Part shown: in pieces, positions 26,572-36,548 of the stretch
How the letters are laid out: each line of letters begins with the position of its first letter
Position numbering within the stretch: the stretch's first letter is position 1
Assembly (NCBI RefSeq): GCF_042651425.1
Contig: NZ_JBHSCW010000003.1
Span: 558,001 to 622,000 of the forward strand
Reading direction: 5' to 3'
Source: Fodinicurvata halophila
GTDB lineage: Bacteria; Pseudomonadota; Alphaproteobacteria; Kiloniellales; DSM-21159
DNA length: 64,000 nucleotides
Program-made: the position numbers and the translations under genes
Notes under the pieces: model-generated
Told to the model about the DNA's origin: nothing
What the model saw: the letters and a program-made list of their open reading frames with translations, nothing else
Databases searched by the model: none

Positions 26572-27348
26572 ATGTATTCGAGATATGATACCCGAAACCT
26601 GATTGCTTTCATTACGGGCGCCACAGCCGGCATTGGTGCAGCCATCGCCAGGCGTCTGGTGGCGGAAGGCGCGAAAGTCGTAATCACCGGCCGGCGAGAG
26701 GATCGATTGCAGGCTCTCAAGGAAGAGCTTGGCGAGCAGGCCTGTGCCCTGCCCCTCGACGTGCAGGACGAAACATCGATCAGAACAGCTGTCGAGTCCC
26801 TGCCCGCTGCATTCTCGGATATCAACCTGCTGATCAACAATGCCGGTCTCGCACAAGGGGGAGAACTTTCCCAAGATGCCGAGCTGGAAAACTGGCGCAC
26901 CATGATCGACACCAACGTCACCGGTCTGCTCCAGATTACCCATGCACTGCTGCCCGGCATGACCGAACGAAACGAAGGACATATTATCAACATCGGTTCG
27001 GTGGCCGGTAACTACCCGGCGCCGCGCGGCAATGTCTATGCGGCCACCAAGGCGTTCGCCAATCACTTTTCCCTGACCCTGCGAGCGGACCTGGGAGGCA
27101 CCGACCTGCGCGTGACCTCGATCGAGCCGGGAATGGTGGAAACGGAATTCTCGAAGGTGCGGTACAAGGGCGACGAGGAAAAGGCACGTGGCGTTTATGA
27201 GGGCCTGAAGGTCTTGAGTTCAGAAGATATCGCGGAAGCAGTCTTCTGGGCGTCAACCCTGCCGCCACACATGAACATCAACCGTATCGAAGTCATGCCC
27301 ACGGCCCAGTCTTTCAATTCCTTTGCCCTCTATCCTTCCGAGGACTGA
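26572..27348 (+). CDS. SDR-family oxidoreductase (YdfG-like)
   Basis: A 258-residue classical SDR with TGATAGIGAAIA cofactor loop, NNAGLAQGG, catalytic Ser in NIGSVAGNYP and YAATK (Tyr, Lys). PGMVETEFS follows the active site. C-terminal MPTAQSFNSFALYPS is typical of YdfG-type 3-hydroxy acid / malonic semialdehyde dehydrogenases. The substrate is inferred from that resemblance only. It is convergent with the inositol-phosphatase-like gene, with 12 bases between the stops. Confidence 0.87.
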   Translation: MYSRYDTRNLIAFITGATAGIGAAIARRLVAEGAKVVITGRREDRLQALKEELGEQACALPLDVQDETSIRTAVESLPAAFSDINLLINNAGLAQGGELSQDAELENWRTMIDTNVTGLLQITHALLPGMTERNEGHIINIGSVAGNYPAPRGNVYAATKAFANHFSLTLRADLGGTDLRVTSIEPGMVETEFSKVRYKGDEEKARGVYEGLKVLSSEDIAEAVFWASTLPPHMNINRIEVMPTAQSFNSFALYPSED

Positions 27349-27360
27349 TCACGGTGTCTG

Positions 27361-28176
27361 TCAGGTAGCGAGCAGTCTGTTCTTCACCGCTTTCCAGCTA
27401 GCCGCATCCGGTGCGAGCAGCAAGGGGCCCGGCTCGCAACTGCCGACGTCATAGTCCTGGCCTTCCGGTAGGTGGCGCGCCTGTCCCCCGAGTTCGCGAT
27501 AGATCAGCACACCCGGCGCATGATCCCACGGCTTCGTGCGCGTGAAGAGAGAGAAACTGCTCTCGCCACTAACCAATCTGAGATATTCATGCCCGGAACA
27601 GCGCAGACTCTTCAGCGTGCGCAAATTTCGACGGTTTCTCTCGAAGCGTCGAACCAGCTCGGGATTGCCATAGGTTCCGAAATGCAGTGTGCCGCAAAGG
27701 TCCTGATTGCTGGCCGCAGATTGCAGCTGACAGAGACGCTTCCCGTTCCTCCAACTCCCCTGCCCGGCTTCCGCATGCAGCATGACATCCTGTACAGGCG
27801 CATAAATCCATGCCGCCCGCAGGCTTCGCCGTTCTGCCAAGGCTATCATGATGGCGAAGCAATCATTGCCGGCCGCAAAGTTCGCGGTGCCATCCACGGG
27901 ATCGATGATCCAGACCGGTTTTTCGCCTCTCAGTTCCTCCAGCCCCTCGGGAACATCCTCGGAGGATTCTTCCCCCACCACGACCGAACCGGGCCAGAGA
28001 GTTCTGAGTTTCTCTGACAAGAAGGTTTCGACATCCAAATCTGCAACGGTAACGAGTTCGCCTCTGAGCTTTTCCCGGACGTCGCCCTTCTCCAGGCGCC
28101 GGAATCGTGGGAGCACGAACTCCGCGGCAGCTTGACGAACAAGTTCCGCAACTCTTTCCGGATCGAAGGCTGGCAT
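27361..28176 (-). CDS. Inositol monophosphatase-family protein
   Basis: A 271-residue Mg-dependent, Li-sensitive-type phosphatase. Metal motifs are VVGEESSED (Glu), WIIDPVDGTANFAAGN (DPxDGT) and the C-terminal KPWDHAPGVLI (WDxAxG). The substrate may be inositol phosphate, PAP (CysQ-like) or another sugar phosphate. The start is the ATG at 28176, since the 23 upstream in-frame codons run into the groL terminator area. It lies downstream of groESL on the same strand. Confidence 0.88.
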   Translation of the reverse strand: MPAFDPERVAELVRQAAAEFVLPRFRRLEKGDVREKLRGELVTVADLDVETFLSEKLRTLWPGSVVVGEESSEDVPEGLEELRGEKPVWIIDPVDGTANFAAGNDCFAIMIALAERRSLRAAWIYAPVQDVMLHAEAGQGSWRNGKRLCQLQSAASNQDLCGTLHFGTYGNPELVRRFERNRRNLRTLKSLRCSGHEYLRLVSGESSFSLFTRTKPWDHAPGVLIYRELGGQARHLPEGQDYDVGSCEPGPLLLAPDAASWKAVKNRLLAT

Positions 28177-28214
28177 GATCAGGGTTGGTACACTGGATGT
28201 CTCAGAAAGCAGCA

Positions 28215-28240
28215 GAGCCGCAGGATAACTCCCGCGGCTC
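28215..28240 (-). terminator. Hairpin downstream of groL (possible terminator)
   Basis: Inverted repeat GAGCCGC ... GCGGCTC, extended to ten pairs with one G-U and a six-base loop (AGTTAT), 32 bases past the groL stop on the minus strand. The following sequence has only TTTC, not a long T-run, so it may be an attenuating or mRNA-end-protecting hairpin rather than a strong terminator. Confidence 0.5.
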
Positions 28241-28271
28241 CGCAAAAATACCTGGCATGTACGGGTGGGTC

Positions 28272-29930
<1,659 letters not shown>

Positions 29931-29998
29931 ACTCGGTTACTCCTTGAAACTTTGTTGGGACTGGTTTGCTTCCGGAAGAGGTTCGGACGATCCGGTGA

Positions 29999-30286
29999 TC
30001 AGCCCAGAACCCCCATGATGTCGTTCTCGCGCATGATCAGCACTTCCTTGCCATCGACCTTGACCTCCGTGCCGGACCACTTGCCGTAGAGCACGGTGTC
30101 ACCAGTCTTGACATCAGGCGCGACGACCTTGCCGTCATCGCCACGGGCACCAGGGCCGACCGCGACAACCTTGCCCTGCATGGGCTTTTCCTTTGCCGTA
30201 TCGGGAATAATGATTCCGCCAACGGTCGTTTCCTCGGTGTCCAACGGCTCAACAACGACGCGGTCATGCAGTGGCCGAAATTTCAT
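29999..30286 (-). CDS. groS: Co-chaperonin GroES (Hsp10)
   Basis: The 95-residue lid of the chaperonin. It begins MKFRPLHDRVVVEPLD, followed by the mobile loop EETTVGGIIIPDTAKEKP with the GGIIIP motif that docks on GroEL. The C-terminus is GKEVLIMRENDIMGVL. A good ribosome site (GAGGAG) precedes the ATG. A sigma70-like promoter and CIRCE element lie 55-119 bases upstream. Confidence 0.98.
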   Translation of the reverse strand: MKFRPLHDRVVVEPLDTEETTVGGIIIPDTAKEKPMQGKVVAVGPGARGDDGKVVAPDVKTGDTVLYGKWSGTEVKVDGKEVLIMRENDIMGVLG

Positions 30287-30340
30287 TTGTTTTCTCCTCG
30301 CTAAGGACTGTGGTGACGACGGTATGTTTCATGAAAGGAT

Positions 30341-30367
30341 TAAGCACTCATCCGCGTAGAGTGCTAA
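30341..30367 (-). promoter_or_regulatory. CIRCE operator (HrcA site) of groESL
   Basis: On the minus strand TTAGCACTC, nine bases, GAGTGCTTA. This differs from the consensus TTAGCACTC-N9-GAGTGCTAA by one base in the second arm. It lies just after the predicted start of transcription of groESL, where HrcA binding would block it. hrcA itself is not in the window. Confidence 0.92.
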
Positions 30368-30377
30368 CAAGGCCGAC

Positions 30378-30405
30378 ATACTAGCTCTCGCCCTAGATGA
30401 GTCAA
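30378..30405 (-). promoter_or_regulatory. Sigma70-type promoter of groESL
   Basis: On the minus strand TTGACT (30405-30400), 16 bases, TAGTAT (30383-30378). The predicted start falls at about 30371, immediately before the CIRCE element. The site is close to consensus and correctly placed. Confidence 0.7.
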
Positions 30406-30434
30406 CCATCGCAAAGGTCATTGGGCATTGGCTC

Positions 30435-31766
30435 TCAGTCTGTGTAAGCCTTCAGGCGTGCGGCGTTCGCCGGATCCATGGACACGCGGATATGTGCCTT
30501 GCTGTCATCGTCATGACGGGAAACAACCCGCCCGTGCTCGTAGCACCAGGCCAAGGTTGCGCCATCCTTCAGATCTATGGCGAGAGATAGGAGTTCATCT
30601 CTCTCACGCAACCTCTGCTCAATGATTTCCTGAAGAAAATTCAAACCTTCTCCGGTTTCAGCCGAAACCAGGGCCTGTCCCGGCGCCCGGTCGGCCAGGT
30701 TGCGCCAGCTCTTGAGGGAGTCTTCGTCCAACAGATCGATCTTGTTCAGGACCTCGATGATCGGCTTGGACTCCGGCGCTTCTTCGCCCGTAACTCCGAG
30801 GTCGTGGAGAACCTGAAGGACTGACTGCTTGTGGAGTTCCGTCTCGGGATGCGAGATATCGCGAACATGCAAGATGATGTCAGCTTCCACCACCTCTTCC
30901 AGGGTGGCACGGAACGCCGCAACCAGATCCGTCGGCAAATCCGTGATGAAACCCACGGTGTCCGAGAGAATGGCATTCATCCCCGATGGCAACCGGATAT
31001 TCCGCATGGTCGGATCCAGCGTGGCAAAAAGCTGGTCCTCCACTTTGACATTCGCCGAGGACAACCGGTTGAACAGCGTCGACTTTCCGGCATTCGTATA
31101 ACCGGCCAAGGCAATGACTGGATGAGGCACACGCTGCCGGGCGGTGCGGTGCAAAGACCGCGTACGCCGAACTTGCTTCAGGGCTTTCTTGAGGCGAATG
31201 ATCTGATCGTCCAGCATGCGTCGGTCGAGTTCGATCTGGCGTTCGCCGGGCCCGCCCATGAAGCCGGCACCACCACGCTGGCGTTCCAGGTGCGTCCAGG
31301 AACGCACGAGGCGTGAACGCTGATAGTTCAAGGCCGCAAGTTGAACCTGGAGGCGTCCTTCCTTGGTACGGGCACGTGCACCGAAGATCTCGAGAATCAG
31401 ACCTGTCCGGTCGATAACCTTGCAATTCAGCTCGCGTTCCAGATTGCGTTGCTGGACAGGGGTAAGAGCTGAATCGACTATGACAACGACCGCCCCGGTT
31501 TCCTGAACGAGGCTGCGCAGGCGTTCGATCACGCCCATTCCGATGAGGGTTCCCGGTCTCACCTTGTCCAGCCGGACAACTTCTGAATGGGCAACCTGAA
31601 GATTGATGGCAGCGGCAAGCCCGACGGCTTCCTCAAGCCGGGCTTCGGCATGGCTGTGCGCCACGCCAGGCTTTTTCTCGACCGCATGGATGACGAGGCA
31701 AACCTCGCCCTCCACAGTCCTGCCGCTACCGGCCGTTTTCGTTTCTTCTGGAGGATTTTCCGTCAA
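30435..31766 (-). CDS. hflX: Ribosome-associated GTPase HflX
   Basis: A 443-residue Obg/HflX GTPase that splits stalled 70S ribosomes. The N-terminal HflX domain contains GTLIGMGVIERL-type glycine region and VDSALTPVQQRNLE. A coiled linker GGPGERQIELDRRML follows. The G domain has G1 GYTNAGKSTLFNRL, G3 DTVGFI and G4 NKIDLL. hfq lies 11 bases upstream on the same strand, the conserved hfq-hflX arrangement. The gene ends just before the groESL promoter. Confidence 0.96.
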   Translation of the reverse strand: MTENPPEETKTAGSGRTVEGEVCLVIHAVEKKPGVAHSHAEARLEEAVGLAAAINLQVAHSEVVRLDKVRPGTLIGMGVIERLRSLVQETGAVVVIVDSALTPVQQRNLERELNCKVIDRTGLILEIFGARARTKEGRLQVQLAALNYQRSRLVRSWTHLERQRGGAGFMGGPGERQIELDRRMLDDQIIRLKKALKQVRRTRSLHRTARQRVPHPVIALAGYTNAGKSTLFNRLSSANVKVEDQLFATLDPTMRNIRLPSGMNAILSDTVGFITDLPTDLVAAFRATLEEVVEADIILHVRDISHPETELHKQSVLQVLHDLGVTGEEAPESKPIIEVLNKIDLLDEDSLKSWRNLADRAPGQALVSAETGEGLNFLQEIIEQRLRERDELLSLAIDLKDGATLAWCYEHGRVVSRHDDDSKAHIRVSMDPANAARLKAYTD

Positions 31767-31777
31767 GTAGGGACCCG

Positions 31778-32044
31778 TTAAGCCTCCTCACCGCCTTCCT
31801 CAGTCTCCTTCTCGGAAGGCTCGAAAAGCTGAAGAGGACCACTTGGCATGATCGTTGATATAGCGTGCTTATAGACAAGCTGGGAATGCGCATCGCGACG
31901 CAGCAGTACACAGAAGTTGTCGAACCAGGTAACGATCCCCTGCAGTTTCACGCCATTTACCAAGAATACTGTGACCGGAATCTTGTTCTTGCGGATGCTG
32001 TTCAGAAAAACATCCTGCACATTCTGGGATTTCTCGCCGGCCAT
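31778..32044 (-). CDS. hfq: RNA chaperone Hfq
   Basis: An 88-residue Sm-like hexamer-forming protein that pairs small RNAs with mRNAs. Sm1 covers VNGVKLQGIVTWFDNFCVLLRR and Sm2 covers QLVYKHAISTI (the KHA variant of YKH). N-terminal SQNVQDVFLN supplies proximal-face residues. The acidic C-terminal tail (PSEKETEEGGEEA) is short. AAAGGAAAGGGGGAACC precedes the ATG. Its 155-base leader holds a palindrome and a pair of direct repeats, described separately. Confidence 0.97.
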   Translation of the reverse strand: MAGEKSQNVQDVFLNSIRKNKIPVTVFLVNGVKLQGIVTWFDNFCVLLRRDAHSQLVYKHAISTIMPSGPLQLFEPSEKETEEGGEEA

Positions 32045-32102
32045 TGGTTCCCCCTTTCCTTTAAGTCAGTTCATTATGATTCACGGGGTTTGCTGCTTAT
32101 CT

Positions 32103-32118
32103 CTTACAGCACTGTAAG
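32103..32118. repeat. Palindrome CTTACAG-CA-CTGTAAG in the hfq upstream region
   Basis: Perfect 7-bp arms around a 2-base centre, about 60-75 bases before the hfq ATG. The symmetry and placement suit an operator for a dimeric regulator. A very short loop makes an RNA hairpin less likely. Not matched to a known site by eye. Confidence 0.45.
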
Positions 32119-32131
32119 CGCACCGTTTACC

Positions 32132-32206
32132 AGATAATGATCTATCGCGATATGGCAGAAAGACCTCCGGAAAAAGCCGCACAATTTCTAGATAGTGATT
32201 TATCGC
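32132..32206. repeat. Two direct repeats of a 17-mer upstream of hfq
   Basis: AGATAATGATCTATCGC at 32132-32148 and AGATAGTGATTTATCGC at 32190-32206 agree at 15 of 17 positions and are 58 bases apart. The second copy covers the stop codon of the HAD gene. Both lie upstream of hfq in its transcription direction. Confidence 0.45.
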
Positions 32207-32859
32207 AGCAGAGCCAATAGAGAGCGACGATCACAGACATAAAAGCGTGGCACGACCTCTTCGAATTCCTGCTGGCCTGGAGGTTCCGCGCGCAGCAGGA
32301 CCGGGACGCAGCCGGCGTTTTGCGCACAGATCAGATCGATATCGGTATCACCCACGAACCAGACATCTTTTCCGGGCATCACACCGGACTCCGCCAGAGC
32401 CAGCTGCACAGGTTCCGCAGCCGGCTTATCGCGCTCCGCATCCGTGGCCCCAACCACTCTGCTGAAATACCGGGCCCAACCAAGATGGTCGACTTCGCGA
32501 CGCAGAAGCGGTCCGGACTTGTTACTGACGACCCCGAGGTAGAACCCGGCTTCGTGCAGGCCGGAAAGCATTTCCGCGGCCCCCTCGAGTACGCTCAGCT
32601 GCTCGATATGTTGCGCCTTGAACGCTTCGTAAAAAACATCCAGGGCCTCGTTGGAGCGATCCCCGAAGAGCTTTGGAAAACCTTCACGTGCTGAAACGCG
32701 CACCCTTTGCCGCACTTCGTCCAATGACCAAGGAGGCATGCCAAACCGTTCGAAGGTGACATGAAGGGCCGCATGGATCGTAGGCCAAGTATCGACAAGC
32801 GTATTGTCCCAGTCAAAGAGCAGAGCACGCGGCTTGCCGTGCTGAGTGATGTCATTCAC
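32200..32859 (-). CDS. HAD-superfamily hydrolase (phosphoglycolate-phosphatase-like)
   Basis: A 219-residue haloacid-dehalogenase-fold phosphatase. Motif I is LLFDWDNTLVDTW (nucleophile and acid Asp), motif II is VVSNKSG, motif III has a Lys in ERDKPAAEP, and motif IV is WFVGDTDIDLICA. A helical cap spans residues ~20-85. Substrate unproven; the Gph group is the nearest resemblance. The start is set at the GTG at 32859; a TTG six bases earlier is possible. Either overlaps the end of the aminotransferase gene, so coupling is likely. Confidence 0.85.
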   Translation of the reverse strand: MNDITQHGKPRALLFDWDNTLVDTWPTIHAALHVTFERFGMPPWSLDEVRQRVRVSAREGFPKLFGDRSNEALDVFYEAFKAQHIEQLSVLEGAAEMLSGLHEAGFYLGVVSNKSGPLLRREVDHLGWARYFSRVVGATDAERDKPAAEPVQLALAESGVMPGKDVWFVGDTDIDLICAQNAGCVPVLLRAEPPGQQEFEEVVPRFYVCDRRSLLALLR

Positions 32860-33703
32860 GGGCAATACGATCCAGGTAGGCTTCGCGCAGTTTCATGGTT
32901 ACGGAGCCGGGCTTGCCGTTGGCAACCGAGCGATCGTCAATGCGCGTGATCGGGGTGACATGGTTCGTGCTGGATGTCAGGAAGGCCTCGCGTGCCTCAT
33001 AGGCCTCTTCCAGCGTGAAAGGTCTTTCCTCGAACTGCACACCTGCCTCCGCAGCCACCTCCAGCAAGCCCATGCGCGTAATTCCATTGAGAATGTCGTG
33101 ATCCGCTGTACGTGTGACGAGGATGCCATCCTTCGTCACGATCCAGGCATTCGTCGACGAGCCTTCGGTGACGGTTCCATCCTCCTCGACCATCCAGGCC
33201 TCGAAGGCACCTTCCTCGACGGCGGCCTGTTTGGCCATGCAATTGGGCAGCAAGGATATGGATTTGATATCGCGGCGACGCCAGCGGATGTCTGGGACGG
33301 TCTTGACCGCAACTCCATCCTCCAGGACAGCCGTACTCTGCGGCTTCGTCTGCTTGGCAGTGATGACGATGGCCGGCTTGATTCCCTTGGGAAACTTATG
33401 ATCTCGAGGTGCGACACCGCGCGTTACCTGCATGTAGACGAAACCGTTAGTCAGATAATTGCGCTCTATCACACTGTCGCAAACCAGCTGCAGTGCCCGG
33501 CGACTCATAGGCATATCCATTTGCAGTTCGGACAGCGAGCGCTCCAACCGGTCCAGGTGACGGGCCTCATCCACCAGCTTTCCGGACATGACGGGCACGA
33601 CTTCGTACACGCCGTCAGCGAATTGATACCCGCGATCCTCGATATGCACACTGGCATCAGAGTGCGGCAAGTACTGACCGTTGACATAGGCTATGCGAGG
33701 CAT
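32852..33703 (-). CDS. dat: D-amino-acid transaminase (class IV aminotransferase)
   Basis: A 283-residue PLP enzyme of fold type IV that interconverts D-alanine/D-glutamate and the matching 2-oxo acids. Motifs are RIAYVNGQYLP at the N-terminus, HIEDRGYQFADGVYEV, the PLP Lys in RRRDIKSISLLPN, and EGSSTNAWIV with TSSTNHVTPI near the C-terminus. Branched-chain and aminodeoxychorismate lyases share this fold. The GYQFADGVYE form and length favour Dat. It overlaps the HAD gene and lies downstream of trkA on the same strand. Confidence 0.88.
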   Translation of the reverse strand: MPRIAYVNGQYLPHSDASVHIEDRGYQFADGVYEVVPVMSGKLVDEARHLDRLERSLSELQMDMPMSRRALQLVCDSVIERNYLTNGFVYMQVTRGVAPRDHKFPKGIKPAIVITAKQTKPQSTAVLEDGVAVKTVPDIRWRRRDIKSISLLPNCMAKQAAVEEGAFEAWMVEEDGTVTEGSSTNAWIVTKDGILVTRTADHDILNGITRMGLLEVAAEAGVQFEERPFTLEEAYEAREAFLTSSTNHVTPITRIDDRSVANGKPGSVTMKLREAYLDRIARE

Positions 33704-33748
33704 GGTGTTGTTATCCCAGATAAAAGCGATAGTGAACTCGGAAACTGT

Positions 33749-35125
33749 TTAGAAGAATTCGAGTTTTACGGAGAAGAGGCGCTCGACCTTCTTGACGGCC
33801 GCGGGCTTGGCAAACAGGACAACCAAGTCACCAGCCTTGATGACCGTCTTGCCGCGCGGAATGATCACCTCTTTATTGCGGAAGATAGCCCCGATCACGA
33901 CACCATCCGGAAGCGGTGCGTCACGCAGAGCTTGATTCGTCAGAGCCGAGGTTTCAAGCACTTCAGCTTCCAGAACCTCTCCGACGCCATCGGCCAGGGA
34001 ATAGGCAGAACGGATCCGGCCACGACGCACATGTTGAAGAATGGTGGAAACCGTAATAGCCCGCGGACTGACGATAGTGTCGATACCGAGACCGCTGACC
34101 AGTTGGTTGTACGAACTGGAATTGATGAGCGTAATAGCCCTTCGGCAGCCCTGCTTCTTGGCCAACAGGGAGGACAGGATATTCACCTCGTCCTCGTTGG
34201 AAACCGCGATCACTGTCTCAGCCGTGCTGATATTGCTCTCGTTGAGAATATCCAGTTCCACCGCATCGCCATGAATGACAACGGATCGGGACAGGCTTTG
34301 CGCCACTTTCTCGGCCCGGCTCTTGTCGATCTCGATCAGTTTCAACTGAACCTGTGGGTGCTTGTCCTCAACGCGCTGGGCGAGATTGAGGCCGATATTC
34401 CCGCCACCGATCAGGACAACCCGCCTCGCCTCCTTCTCCTCATACCCGAAACTCATCATGGCGCGGTCAAGATGAGCGTTATGGCAGACGAAATAGACGT
34501 CATCACCCGGCATGAGCTCGTCATCACCGCCGGCGACAATCACGCTGCCGTTCCGATGGATGGCGAGAATCAGGATGTGCAGCTCCGGAAACAGTTCGGT
34601 CAGCTGTCGTAGAGGCGTGTTGATGATCGGGGTCTCTTCGCGCACGTGCACACCGATCAGGCTGATCTTGTCCTTCAGCATGGAGAGCGCGTCGAAAGCG
34701 CCGGGAACGCGCAGGCGACGCTCGATGGCCTTGGCGACCTCCAGCTCCGGAGAGATGATAACGTCGATCGGCAGGTTGTCCGTGGAAAAGAGGTCGGACC
34801 AGACAGGGTTCAGGTAACTCTGATGACGGATACGAGCGATCTTGGTCGGAATCTCGAACAGGGAATGACAGATCTGGCAGGCGACCATGTTCACCTCATC
34901 GGCATAGGTCACGGCAACCAGCATATCAGCATCCCTGGCTCCGGCTTTCTCGAGAATATCGGGATGTGAGGCGAAGCCCACGACACCGCTGACATCCAGA
35001 AGATCACTGATCTTCTGGATCAACTGCGGGGACTGGTCGATGATGGTTACGTCAGCATTCTCGCTTGCCAGGTAACGGGCGATGTTGAACCCGACCTGAC
35101 CGGCCCCGCAGACGATCACTTTCAT
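33749..35125 (-). CDS. trkA: Trk system potassium uptake regulatory protein TrkA
   Basis: A 458-residue peripheral membrane protein with two RCK units. The first NAD-binding loop is VCGAGQVGFNIARYLA, the second LIGGGNIGLNLAQRVE. Each is followed by an RCK_C-like half (for example IIGVHVREETPIINTPL and ATHE-like VVIGAIFRNKEVIIPRG). It gates the TrkH/TrkG potassium channel. Placement between ntrX and hfq is conserved in Alphaproteobacteria. No trkH is in the window. Confidence 0.95.
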   Translation of the reverse strand: MKVIVCGAGQVGFNIARYLASENADVTIIDQSPQLIQKISDLLDVSGVVGFASHPDILEKAGARDADMLVAVTYADEVNMVACQICHSLFEIPTKIARIRHQSYLNPVWSDLFSTDNLPIDVIISPELEVAKAIERRLRVPGAFDALSMLKDKISLIGVHVREETPIINTPLRQLTELFPELHILILAIHRNGSVIVAGGDDELMPGDDVYFVCHNAHLDRAMMSFGYEEKEARRVVLIGGGNIGLNLAQRVEDKHPQVQLKLIEIDKSRAEKVAQSLSRSVVIHGDAVELDILNESNISTAETVIAVSNEDEVNILSSLLAKKQGCRRAITLINSSSYNQLVSGLGIDTIVSPRAITVSTILQHVRRGRIRSAYSLADGVGEVLEAEVLETSALTNQALRDAPLPDGVVIGAIFRNKEVIIPRGKTVIKAGDLVVLFAKPAAVKKVERLFSVKLEFF

Positions 35126-35158
35126 TGGCAGATCACTTTCATGCGCTTTTCCGAGGTC

Positions 35159-36547
35159 CTAGCGCTCGGGATTGATGCCCAGAAGCCGGAGCTTGCGATG
35201 TAATGCCGAGCGCTCCATGCCCACGAAGGATGCTGTTCGAGATATATTCCCGCTGAATCGATTGATCTGGGCTTCCAGATACTGCTTTTCGAATTTCTCC
35301 CGCGCCTGCCGCAGGGGAAGCGCCAGAATATCGCTGCTGTTCGCCCCCGACAACACGGCCGAGGACTTCGAGGTGATTTCCGGCGGCAGCATGTCGGCGG
35401 TAATCGGCTCGGCGACACCGCCCGGAGCCATGATCAGCAGCCAGTCGATCATGTTGCGCAACTGTCGGACATTGCCGGGCCAATCATAGGTCTGCAGCAT
35501 GGCCATGGCATCCTCACTGATTTCACGCATGGGCAAACCGGAATTATCCGAAGTTCGCGACATGAAATAGTGGCTTAGATGAGGAATGTCCTCGCGTCTC
35601 TCGCGCAGGGACGGCACTTTCAGCGGCACTACGTTGAGCCTGTAATAGAGATCCTCACGAAAGCGTCCTTCGCCGATCAACTCGGAAAGGTCCCGATTCG
35701 TCGAGGCGATGACGCGCACATCCACCTCGACACGACGACTGCCCCCGACCCGCTCGAAGGTCTGTTCCTGCAGGACGCGGACGATCTTGCCCTGGGTCTC
35801 CAGCGGCATATCGGCCACCTCGTCCAGGAACAGGGTTCCCCCATGGGCCCTCTCGAAGGTTCCAATCTTGTTGCCGGTGCCACCTTCCGAATTGCCGTCC
35901 CCTTCCTGACCGAACAGTTCGCTTTCCATACGGTCCGGATGCATTGTCGCACAATTCAGCACGATGAACGGTCCGTTGGCTCGACGCGAATGTCCGTGCA
36001 ACTGGCGCGCTACGACTTCCTTGCCGGTTCCCGCTGCTCCCGTGATCAGTACGCGACTGCCCGTCGGAGCAACCTTCTGGACCGATTGCCGTAGCTGGTT
36101 GACCGCAGTACTCTTGCCGATCAACTCGGTTTCAGGGGCGCCGCGCAGGCGCAGTTCCTCATTCTCGCGTCGCAGGCGCGAAGCCTCGATGGCCCGCTCG
36201 ACAATCAGGAGCATACGGTCAGCCTTGAAGGGCTTCTCGATAAAGTCGTAGGCCCCCAGCTTGATGGCGTTCACGGCGGTCTCGATCGTTCCGTGGCCGC
36301 TGATCATGACCACCGGTACGCCACTATGCTCGTTCTCTATGACCTCCAGCAGGCCCAGCCCGTCAAGGCGGGAATTCTGCAGCCATATATCAAGGATGAC
36401 GAGGTGAGGGCGCCGGGTCCGCAATGCCTCCAGCGCCGCATCGCTATCTGCCACACTGCGGGCTTCATAGCCTTCATCCTGAAGAACCCCTTCGATCAGA
36501 AGACGAATATCAGCCTCGTCATCAACGATCAGAATATCGTTCGCCAT
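35159..36547 (-). CDS. ntrX: Response regulator NtrX
   Basis: A 462-residue NtrC-family regulator paired with NtrY. The receiver domain has phospho-acceptor Asp in LVILDIWLQ. The AAA+ domain has Walker A GAAGTGKE and GGTLFLDEVADMPLETQ. The C-terminal Fis-type helix-turn-helix ends in GMERSALHRKLRLLGI. The GAFTGA loop that contacts sigma54 is absent: the region reads GQEGDGNSEGGTGNKIGTFE. It therefore probably cannot remodel sigma54 polymerase and acts as a conventional regulator. It starts one base from the ntrY stop. Confidence 0.95.
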   Translation of the reverse strand: MANDILIVDDEADIRLLIEGVLQDEGYEARSVADSDAALEALRTRRPHLVILDIWLQNSRLDGLGLLEVIENEHSGVPVVMISGHGTIETAVNAIKLGAYDFIEKPFKADRMLLIVERAIEASRLRRENEELRLRGAPETELIGKSTAVNQLRQSVQKVAPTGSRVLITGAAGTGKEVVARQLHGHSRRANGPFIVLNCATMHPDRMESELFGQEGDGNSEGGTGNKIGTFERAHGGTLFLDEVADMPLETQGKIVRVLQEQTFERVGGSRRVEVDVRVIASTNRDLSELIGEGRFREDLYYRLNVVPLKVPSLRERREDIPHLSHYFMSRTSDNSGLPMREISEDAMAMLQTYDWPGNVRQLRNMIDWLLIMAPGGVAEPITADMLPPEITSKSSAVLSGANSSDILALPLRQAREKFEKQYLEAQINRFSGNISRTASFVGMERSALHRKLRLLGINPER

Positions 36548-36548
36548 C

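Noticed and set aside
32846..34612. Very long open frame on the + strand, also at 28185-29264, 39382-40509, 47749-49242, 49217-50587 and 56638-57714
   Set aside because: Each lies antisense to an unmistakable conserved gene (dat/trkA, groL, ntrC, lpd, E2, pyrG). High third-position GC keeps the opposite frame open. Their translations show no family motif.
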